Shown here: in pieces, positions 16,146-21,189 of the stretch
Layout: each line of letters starts with the position of its first letter
Numbering within the stretch: position 1 is the first letter of the stretch
DNA from: Fimenecus sp045578245
GTDB taxonomy: Bacteria > Bacillota > Clostridia > Oscillospirales > Acutalibacteraceae
Direction of reading: 5' to 3'
Length of the DNA: 21,189 bases
NCBI GenBank assembly: GCA_045578245.1
Contig: JAZNJX010000054.1
Location: 1 to 21,189, forward strand
The notes under the pieces: model-generated
The model's input: the letters and a program-made list of their open reading frames with translations, nothing else
Database searches by the model: none
Told to the model about the DNA's origin: nothing
Position numbers and translations under genes: made by a program

Positions 16146-16174
16146 TTGAACATCCAAGGATTTTGATATATAAT
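16146..16174 (+). promoter_or_regulatory. Sigma-A promoter of the nitroreductase gene
   Basis: TTGAAC (16146-16151) and a perfect TATAAT (16169-16174) are 17 bases apart. The start codon follows 32 bases after the -10 box, with AAGGAG at 16193-16198. Confidence 0.75.
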
Positions 16175-16206
16175 CGTCTTATACCCAGATTCAAGGAGAT
16201 ATTATT

Positions 16207-16734
16207 ATGTTTAATGAACTTATTTTAAAGAGAGAAAGTTGCAGAAATTATAATGGTGAACCTGTAGAAACAGATTTGCTTATTAAATGTGTTGACGCAG
16301 CAAGACTCAGCCCTTCTGCTTGCAATTCACAGCCTTGGAAATATTATATTATCAATGGTGGAGAAAATGCAGAGAAAATCAGAGAATGCATCCAGCCAAA
16401 TGGTGCTAACAAATTTGTACAGAATTGTCCTGCGTTTGCTATTGTGACAGAAAGACCTGCTACTCTCAAGTCATTTGTTATAGAAACAGTTAAAAACAGC
16501 CAGAAATGGGCTGAAAACGACATTGGTCTTTCAGTTGCTCACTACTGCTTACAGGCTGCAGATTTGGGACTTGGTACTTGCATTATCGGTATGGTTGAAG
16601 AAGAAAAGGTCCGTGAATATTTCGGTATCGAAGACAAAGTAAGACTTGTTATCGCAACAGGATATTCAGCAGACGAAAAACCAAGAAATAAAGTCAGAAA
16701 AGCATTGGAAGATGTTTGCGTGGTAGTTGAATGA
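16207..16734 (+). CDS. Nitroreductase-family flavoprotein
   Basis: Members of this family are FMN-dependent NAD(P)H oxidoreductases acting on nitroaromatics, quinones or other electron acceptors; the physiological substrate here is unknown. The 175-aa product has the FMN phosphate-binding start KRESCRNYNGEPV (Arg9, Arg13), the SPSACNSQPW segment (35-44) and the C-terminal LGLGTCIIGM (120-129), which are typical of the family. It is on the short side for the superfamily but has both ends. AAGGAG lies 8 nt before the ATG. It is monocistronic, divergent from pncB-ppa and convergent with the 558-aa membrane protein gene, with which it shares a terminator. Six cysteines in 175 residues is notable for a cytoplasmic protein but common in anaerobes. 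Confidence 0.9.
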   Translation: MFNELILKRESCRNYNGEPVETDLLIKCVDAARLSPSACNSQPWKYYIINGGENAEKIRECIQPNGANKFVQNCPAFAIVTERPATLKSFVIETVKNSQKWAENDIGLSVAHYCLQAADLGLGTCIIGMVEEEKVREYFGIEDKVRLVIATGYSADEKPRNKVRKALEDVCVVVE

Positions 16735-16757
16735 ACGACAGAATACTATATTATATA

Positions 16758-16800
16758 AAACTCCGAGTAAATTTTAAAGTTTACTCGGAGTTTCTTTCTT
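16758..16800. terminator. Bidirectional intrinsic terminator between convergent genes
   Basis: A perfect 14-bp inverted repeat (AAACTCCGAGTAAA at 16758-16771, its complement at 16780-16793) with an 8-base loop is followed by a T-rich tract on the plus strand. On the minus strand the stem is followed by TTTTATAT. It serves the nitroreductase gene (stop 24 bases away) and the convergent gene whose stop is at 16801. Confidence 0.88.
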
Positions 16801-18477
16801 TTATCCAATTTTTTCACAAGAAACAATTGCTTTTTCGGAATAGGAAATTTTAACTACATCACCAGCATTCAGCAAGAGCATATTCTCATTGGAACTTGCC
16901 TTCGCCTTGAATATATTGTTATCACTATCAATCAAATAAATATAAGTATTTCCGTCAATATCAATATATTTTATTGATGCAATTGTCATTTCTTTTTCTG
17001 TCACATCATCGATAATTTCATCATTCACAATGCCGAGAGCAGATTTATATTTCTTTATACATTCAGCCTGAGTTGTTGCTGTTGTTACAATATTATACTG
17101 TTCAACATTTACTGTTGCATAAAGTTTAACCAAACCACCGGAATCTTTTAAAACCATTATATATGTAGGGTGTCCGTCAATATTGATAAGTGATGGAAAA
17201 GATGCCTGATAACCTTTTTCTTGAACTTCCCCCTCCGCCGCTGTCATGGCAGATTTTTCGTCAGCACCAGCAATTGAATAGTAACGACTTTCGCCTGTTC
17301 TTTCATTTGCTAAGAGAAAGCCAATATTTGAACTATCCCCATTTACAGAAGTAACACCAGTATAAATCCAAATATCGCCATCTTTAGCCACATAACCATA
17401 ATCAGAAATAGGTGTTTCATCGGTTTCGTCATCACCCGAATAATATGTAGTAACCTGTTTGCATCCTTTTTTTGCAAACAAACTGTTCATATAACCATTT
17501 TGGAACATACCATACCAATTGTATTGTTCACAAATAAGGTCACCGTAAAAAACAACATCTACCCAATTTGGAATATCTGCAACACTATACTTTTCAGTTT
17601 CACCACTTACAGGGTCAAGAATAACACATCCACTTACAGTTTTGCCTCCAAACAATCCAATTGTCTTCTGTATAATTGTCGCAACATAATAAGGTTTTCC
17701 ACCTTCGTCAATTTCGAAATGCAAGTTTTCCAACATTAGTGTAGGGTATTTTGTCCAAAGATATCTGTATGCATCTTGTGAGAAAAATGCTGAAGGAACG
17801 TATTTCATTCCGTCTGATTCTTCAAACGAAGCAGACATCGTAACCGGATTGACAGTTACATAGCCCTTAATACCATTACTTTTATTATTCATCCACTTGA
17901 AGAATCCAGCATATTCTAACGCAGAAACCTTAATAGGTTTTCCGTTATAATCTATCTGTGTGTAATCGAAAGACACATTAAACTGACTTACCACATCAGA
18001 AAGGGCTCCTATTTCACGATCTCCCAACATCTGTGCCGAAGCAGTATCCATTAAAGCAATCGAATCCGTACCAACTGATTCGGCTAAATCTACTGAAAAA
18101 TCCGAATCAGTAACCTGTAATATTTTGGAATAAGAAGTAGCATTAAAAATCGTACTTCCTATAATCCCAACAAAAATCAACAGTACCATAAAAGCAAACG
18201 GAACAATATAGTATTTAATATCTAAATTAAACTTTGTGGTTTTCTTACTTTTACCTTTTGAACCTGTTTTCTTTTTTACGGTTACCCAACCAAAATCCTT
18301 ATAGCCCTTTGCAAGTCGTTCAACAAGAATAAAGGTAAAAAGTGCAACATCAATAATTACCCATAGTCCAAAATTATGAATATTGAGCGCAGGGCAAAAA
18401 ACATATAAGCATAGCCCGAAAACCAATAAGGCTACAATTGCACCAATTATATATGGAAAAACTTTGACCTTTTTCAT
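16801..18477 (-). CDS. Membrane-anchored protein of unknown function (often labelled CvpA-family)
   Basis: The 558-aa product has three N-terminal hydrophobic segments (about 8-29, 36-53, 90-111). A Lys/Gly-rich loop (about 68-82) lies between the second and third. A soluble region of about 440 residues follows, with no further transmembrane helix. Inside it are patterns such as YYVATIIQKTIGLFGG, GCVILDPVSGETEKYSV, WVDVVFYGDLICEQYNWYG, VTSVNGDSSNIGFLL and ERTGESRYYSIAGADEKS. From memory these resemble a conserved Firmicutes family that automatic pipelines often call CvpA, apparently from the N-terminal helices alone; no role is established to my knowledge. I start it at the ATG at 18475-18477: AAGGAG is 9 nt upstream, while a TTG three codons earlier abuts it. 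It is monocistronic with a strong promoter. With the charged loop cytoplasmic, the large domain would lie outside the cell. Confidence 0.8.
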   Translation of the reverse strand: MKKVKVFPYIIGAIVALLVFGLCLYVFCPALNIHNFGLWVIIDVALFTFILVERLAKGYKDFGWVTVKKKTGSKGKSKKTTKFNLDIKYYIVPFAFMVLLIFVGIIGSTIFNATSYSKILQVTDSDFSVDLAESVGTDSIALMDTASAQMLGDREIGALSDVVSQFNVSFDYTQIDYNGKPIKVSALEYAGFFKWMNNKSNGIKGYVTVNPVTMSASFEESDGMKYVPSAFFSQDAYRYLWTKYPTLMLENLHFEIDEGGKPYYVATIIQKTIGLFGGKTVSGCVILDPVSGETEKYSVADIPNWVDVVFYGDLICEQYNWYGMFQNGYMNSLFAKKGCKQVTTYYSGDDETDETPISDYGYVAKDGDIWIYTGVTSVNGDSSNIGFLLANERTGESRYYSIAGADEKSAMTAAEGEVQEKGYQASFPSLINIDGHPTYIMVLKDSGGLVKLYATVNVEQYNIVTTATTQAECIKKYKSALGIVNDEIIDDVTEKEMTIASIKYIDIDGNTYIYLIDSDNNIFKAKASSNENMLLLNAGDVVKISYSEKAIVSCEKIG

Positions 18478-18506
18478 ATCTGTCAACTCCTTCTTAGTCT
18501 AATAAC

Positions 18507-18535
18507 ATTATATCATAGGATTTTAAACTTTTCAA
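18507..18535 (-). promoter_or_regulatory. Strong sigma-A promoter of the 558-aa membrane protein gene
   Basis: On the minus strand TTGAAA (18530-18535) and a perfect TATAAT (18507-18512) are 17 bases apart. The -10 box lies 29 bases from the start codon. This is among the best promoter matches in the window, suggesting the gene is well expressed under ordinary growth. Confidence 0.8.
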
Positions 18536-18582
18536 CAAATCCAAAACAACCATTAAAGATACTTGCAAAGTATTTAAAGAAA

Positions 18583-18633
18583 TGCAAAAAAGTAGGAGAC
18601 GATGTTCACATCGTCCCCTACTTTTACTTTGCA
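18583..18633 (-). terminator. Long palindromic terminator / repeat after hisF
   Basis: The two arms AAAAGTAGGAGACGATG (18588-18604) and CATCGTCCCCTACTTTT (18609-18625) pair over 17 bp with one wobble around a 4-base loop. Flanking TGCAAA and TTTGCA extend the inverted repeat to 18583-18633. On the minus strand the stem is followed by TTTTTT, so it should terminate hisH-hisF. The 178-base gap also holds several GCAAAG units near the hisF stop (18628-18664). The structure resembles short palindromic repeats dispersed in clostridial genomes, but no second copy is in this window. Confidence 0.8.
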
Positions 18634-18665
18634 AAGCCAAAACTTTGCGCTTTGCACTTTGCATT

Positions 18666-19421
18666 TTATAATCTTACTGATATTCCGTTGTCCTTGAGAT
18701 AGTGTTTTAAGTCCATGATTGGAATTTCGTTGAAATGAAAAAGGGATGCTGCAAGGACTGCATCAGCTTTACCTTCGTTGAAGGCATCAAGGAAATGAGA
18801 TTTTGCACCTGCACCACCTGATGCGATTACTGGTACGCCAACGCACTCGGAAACTGCACGGTTAAGGGCATTATCATAGCCTTGTTTTTGTCCGTCACAA
18901 TCCATACTTGTAAGGAGGATTTCACCTGCTCCCCTTTTTACTGCTTCTTCTGCCCATTTAACAGCATCAATGCCTGTTGGAATTCGTCCACCATTGAGAT
19001 ATACTTCCCAACCCTTATCATTTCGTTTTGCGTCAATAGCACAAACCACACACTGACTACCGAATTTATAAGCAGCCTCACTTATAAGGTCAGGATTTCG
19101 CACAGCAGCAGAGTTAACTGAAATTTTATCAGCACCTGCACGGAGTAATTCTTTAAAATCTTCAACCGTTCTTATTCCCCCACCAACTGTGAACGGAATA
19201 AAGATATTATCGGCAACCTGACGGACAATTTCGAGCATTGTTCCCCTGCCCTCATGTGTGGCAGTAATGTCAAGTAGTACTAACTCGTCAGCCCCTTTTT
19301 TATTATACTCAATAGCACATTCCACAGGGTCACCTGCATCACGGATATTCACAAAGCTTACGCCCTTTACAACTCGTCCGTTTTTCACATCAAGGCATGG
19401 TATAATTCTTTTAGCGTACAT
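18666..19421 (-). CDS. hisF: Imidazole glycerol phosphate synthase, cyclase subunit HisF
   Basis: HisF uses ammonia supplied by HisH to convert PRFAR into imidazole glycerol phosphate and AICAR, linking histidine and purine synthesis. The 251-aa product is a full-length TIM barrel. The catalytic aspartates are Asp11 in PCLDVKNGRVVKG and Asp130 in CAIDAKRN. The phosphate-binding glycine segments FTVGGGIRT (78-86) and PVIASGGAGAKSHF are present, as is LLTSMDCDGQKQGYD. Its ATG overlaps the hisH stop by one base (TAATG), and GGAGG sits 7 nt upstream, inside hisH. A long palindromic terminator follows. All features match genuine HisF. Confidence 0.97.
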   Translation of the reverse strand: MYAKRIIPCLDVKNGRVVKGVSFVNIRDAGDPVECAIEYNKKGADELVLLDITATHEGRGTMLEIVRQVADNIFIPFTVGGGIRTVEDFKELLRAGADKISVNSAAVRNPDLISEAAYKFGSQCVVCAIDAKRNDKGWEVYLNGGRIPTGIDAVKWAEEAVKRGAGEILLTSMDCDGQKQGYDNALNRAVSECVGVPVIASGGAGAKSHFLDAFNEGKADAVLAASLFHFNEIPIMDLKHYLKDNGISVRL

Positions 19422-20035
19422 TATTTTACCTCCATTGATGCGAAATTTTTAAGAATCTGAAGTCCCACATCACCACTCTTTTCAGGGTGGAACTGGGTTG
19501 CGAAAATATTGTTTTTACCCACAGCAGAATGAAAATCTATTCCGTAGTTTGTAACAGTTGCGATGTCATTTTCATCCTCTGCATGGAGATAATAGGAATG
19601 AACAAAATAAACATAGGCGTTTTCGGGAATATCTTTAAAGAGAGTATCATTTTGCTTTATGCTCAATGAATTCCAGCCGATATGAGGAATTTTAAGACCC
19701 ATTTCAGGTGAGAATTTCTTTATCTTTCCTTTGAAAATTCCCAGACCTTTTACTCCAGGAGATTCTTCGGACTCTTCAAAAAGAAGTTGGAGACCTAAAC
19801 AGATACCTAAAAATGGTTTTCCACTCAAAGCACATTCTTTTACAGTTTCTACAAGTCCGCTTTTAGCCATTGAGTCCATAGCATCACCGAATGAGCCAAC
19901 ACCCGGCAAAAGAACTTTATCCGCAGAAAGAATGGTTTCGGAATTATCAGTTATTACATTTTCTGCGCCGATGAAATCCAGTGCTTTCTTAACACTTTGA
20001 AGATTTCCTGCGCCATAGTCGATAATTGCAATCAT
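19421..20035 (-). CDS. hisH: Imidazole glycerol phosphate synthase, glutaminase subunit HisH
   Basis: HisH hydrolyses glutamine and channels ammonia to HisF. The 204-aa class I amidotransferase domain begins MIAIIDYGAGN. It has the oxyanion region PGVGSFGDAM (44-53), the nucleophile Cys79 in GICLGLQLLF, and the His183/Glu185 pair in QFHPEKSGD, completing the triad. I start it at the ATG at 20033-20035: AAGGA lies 9 nt upstream, while an ATG three codons earlier directly abuts that site, and the shorter protein has the classic HisH N-terminus. It is first of a two-gene unit with hisF; no other his genes are adjacent. A divergent HAD phosphatase gene lies upstream. Confidence 0.96.
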   Translation of the reverse strand: MIAIIDYGAGNLQSVKKALDFIGAENVITDNSETILSADKVLLPGVGSFGDAMDSMAKSGLVETVKECALSGKPFLGICLGLQLLFEESEESPGVKGLGIFKGKIKKFSPEMGLKIPHIGWNSLSIKQNDTLFKDIPENAYVYFVHSYYLHAEDENDIATVTNYGIDFHSAVGKNNIFATQFHPEKSGDVGLQILKNFASMEVK

Positions 20036-20064
20036 ATATGTCATTCCTTAAAAATAATGTTATT

Positions 20065-20093
20065 ATTTTAGCAAAGTAAAGCGAAAAAATCAA
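20065..20093 (-). promoter_or_regulatory. Probable promoter of hisH-hisF
   Basis: On the minus strand TTGATT (20088-20093) and TAAAAT (20065-20070) are 17 bases apart, 29 bases upstream of the hisH start. The -35 box is weak (4 of 6). The leader is too short for a T-box or a histidine leader peptide, so no attenuation mechanism is visible. Confidence 0.5.
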
Positions 20094-20152
20094 TATGTAA
20101 ATATGATACAAAAAACAAATATAAAAAACGGATATTTCGTCATAGATAAAAG

Positions 20153-20181
20153 TTGACTTTTACAGTTTTTTCCTTTAGAAT
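20153..20181 (+). promoter_or_regulatory. Sigma-A promoter of the HAD phosphatase gene
   Basis: TTGACT (20153-20158) and TAGAAT (20176-20181) are 17 bases apart, each with 5 of 6 consensus matches. GGAGG follows at 20192-20196 and the ATG at 20205. Confidence 0.75.
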
Positions 20182-20204
20182 CTAATTTGACGGAGGTGTC
20201 ACCT

Positions 20205-20984
20205 ATGAATGAGATTTTAAACAAAAAAGGTTTTATCAGCGATATGGACGGTGTTATCTACCACGGTAACAAAATTCTCCCAGGTGTTGCTGAATTCGTA
20301 AACTGGATGATAGACAATGATAAAAAGTTTGTATTTTTAACAAATAGTCCTGAAAAAACTCCTCACGAGTTAAGTATGAAGCTTGAAAGAATGGGTCTTA
20401 AAGTTTCTGCTGACCATTTCTACACAAGCGCTATGGCTACTGCTGCATTTTTGAATTCACAGAAACCCGGCTGTACCGCTTATGTTATTGGTGAAGGTGC
20501 TCTTGCAAAGGCACTTTATGACCAGGGAATTTACATGAATGACGTTAACCCTGACTATGTAGTTGTTGGTGAAACAAGAACATACAGTTTTGAAAAAATT
20601 GAAAAGGCTATTGAATTAGTCCTTAAGGGTGCAAAGCTTATCGGTACAAACCCTGACATCACAGGTCCTACTGAAAAAGGTATTATGCCTGCAACAGGTT
20701 CACTTATTGCACCGATTGAAATTGCAACAGGCAAAAAGGCATATTTTGTTGGTAAACCAAACCCGGTTATGCTTCGTCACGGACTTCGCAAGCTGGGCTG
20801 TCACAGTGAGGAAATCGCATTTATCGGTGACAGAATGGACACTGATATTATCGCCGGTATCGAGTCAAATGTTGATACTGTTCTCGTACTTTCAGGCGTT
20901 ACCTCAATGGAGACTATCGACCTTTTCCCATACAGACCTAAATACATTTTCGAAAATGTCGGTGAAATACTTACAAGAGAATAA
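20205..20984 (+). CDS. HAD-superfamily class IIA phosphatase (NagD-like)
   Basis: NagD-like HAD-IIA enzymes are cytoplasmic phosphatases acting on nucleotides, sugar phosphates or glycerol/glycolate phosphates; the substrate here cannot be told. The 259-aa product has motif I DMDGV (Asp13 nucleophile, Asp15), motif II TNSPEKTP (46-53), a class IIA cap domain between motifs II and III, motif III Lys184 in VGKPNP, and motif IV GDRMDTD (208-214). All four catalytic motifs are intact and the length is typical. I start it at the ATG at 20205 because GGAGG lies 8 nt upstream; a TTG six codons earlier would place that site inside the gene. It is divergent from hisH and convergent with an ACT-domain gene. 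Confidence 0.9.
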   Translation: MNEILNKKGFISDMDGVIYHGNKILPGVAEFVNWMIDNDKKFVFLTNSPEKTPHELSMKLERMGLKVSADHFYTSAMATAAFLNSQKPGCTAYVIGEGALAKALYDQGIYMNDVNPDYVVVGETRTYSFEKIEKAIELVLKGAKLIGTNPDITGPTEKGIMPATGSLIAPIEIATGKKAYFVGKPNPVMLRHGLRKLGCHSEEIAFIGDRMDTDIIAGIESNVDTVLVLSGVTSMETIDLFPYRPKYIFENVGEILTRE

Positions 20985-20990
20985 TTACAC

Positions 20991-21035
20991 AAAAAAATTA
21001 ATCTCCCTTTCCTTACGGATTGGGAGATTTTTATT
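20991..21035. terminator. Bidirectional intrinsic terminator between HAD and ACT-domain genes
   Basis: AATCTCCC (21000-21007) and GGGAGATT (21022-21029) form an 8-bp stem. T-rich sequence follows on the plus strand, and a seven-A run at 20991-20997 gives a U-tract on the minus strand. It ends 1 base before the stop codon of the convergent gene, so that gene's terminator begins almost at its stop. Confidence 0.8.
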
Positions 21036-21189
21036 TTATAACTTATCTACATCGGCATCGGTAATCATATGGAAACCTGCGTCTTCCAATACTTTTTCTG
21101 CCATATCGTTATCGGCAACACGAAGAACAACATAAGCGTGTTTTTCTGTTCTTGTCATAAATGCGTAAAGATATTCCATATTGATATCG
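21036..21189 (-). CDS. ACT-domain protein (partial, C-terminal 51 residues)
   Basis: Reading the minus strand inward from the right edge gives 51 codons ending in TAA at 21036-21038. The N-terminal part lies outside the window. The visible part, INMEYLYAFMTRTEKHAYVV followed by LRVADNDMAEKVLEDAGF and a short acidic end, fits the last beta-alpha-beta unit of an ACT domain of the small stand-alone amino-acid-binding type. In Clostridia such proteins are often encoded beside phenylacetate-CoA ligase genes, but nothing here shows that neighbour. I could not see any ligand-binding motif in this fragment. Confidence 0.75.
   Translation of the reverse strand, partial: DINMEYLYAFMTRTEKHAYVVLRVADNDMAEKVLEDAGFHMITDADVDKL

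Noticed and set aside
18628..18664. Repeated GCAAAG units as a possible CRISPR or tandem-repeat array
   Set aside because: Units are 6-7 bases, irregular and without spacers; they look like part of the palindromic region after hisF.
19421..20044. hisH/hisF as surface-polysaccharide (WbuY/WbuZ-type) genes
   Set aside because: No amidotransferase partner or sugar genes nearby, and both proteins keep full catalytic motifs and lengths of the histidine enzymes.
20629..21135. A 168-codon plus-strand open frame across the HAD gene end
   Set aside because: It overlaps the conserved HAD motifs III and IV in another frame and runs through the terminator and the ACT-domain gene.
1..21189. A defence island, mobile element or new multi-gene system
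   Set aside because: Almost every gene belongs to a known housekeeping family in expected order; no integrase, transposase, nuclease, toxin pair or reverse transcriptase motif was seen.

Overview
The window looks like an ordinary chromosomal core region of a low-G+C Gram-positive bacterium of class Clostridia, plausibly Oscillospirales/Ruminococcaceae-like. The family-level guess is inference; the phylum-level call rests on the gene order, strong AGGAGG-type ribosome binding sites, sigma-A promoters with 17-bp spacers, and Firmicutes-style division proteins. MurE carries a DNPR motif, which predicts meso-diaminopimelate peptidoglycan.

Region 1 (1-13979, all minus strand) is the division and cell wall (dcw) cluster. 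In transcription order it reads mraZ, rsmH, ftsL, a PASTA-containing class B penicillin-binding protein (ftsI/spoVD type), murE, murF, mraY, ftsW/spoVE, murG, murA, ftsQ/divIB, ftsZ; ftsZ runs off the left edge. One strong promoter lies upstream of mraZ and a second directly precedes ftsZ. Together these genes make UDP-MurNAc-pentapeptide (MurA, MurE, MurF), load it on lipid (MraY, MurG), polymerise and crosslink it at the septum (FtsW plus the PBP), and organise the divisome (FtsZ, FtsQ, FtsL). MraZ probably autoregulates the cluster. No murD, murC, murB or ftsA is present; murD would usually sit between mraY and ftsW.

Region 2 (14061-16174) holds a two-gene operon, pncB-ppa (nicotinate phosphoribosyltransferase and soluble pyrophosphatase, overlapping by one base). 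It ends in a UUCG-tetraloop terminator. A nitroreductase-family gene is transcribed divergently from it.

Region 3 (16758-18535) holds one monocistronic gene for a 558-aa membrane-anchored protein of unknown function. It has its own promoter and shares a bidirectional terminator with the nitroreductase.

Region 4 (18583-21189) holds a hisH-hisF pair (imidazole glycerol phosphate synthase) ending in a long palindromic terminator, a divergent HAD-IIA (NagD-like) phosphatase, and the 3' end of an ACT-domain protein converging on the HAD gene.

No intergenic gap exceeds about 250 bases. I found no tRNA, rRNA, CRISPR, transposase, phage gene or clearly new system. The most noteworthy points are cis-elements (tandem hairpins before the PBP gene, an inverted repeat in the mraZ leader, a palindromic repeat after hisF), the missing murD, the Thr/Glu/Pro tail on FtsQ, and the uncharacterised 558-aa protein. 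Several starts (mraZ, rsmH, pncB, the 558-aa protein, hisH and the HAD gene) are placed downstream of the longest possible ORF because the ribosome binding site overlaps or crowds the upstream alternative.
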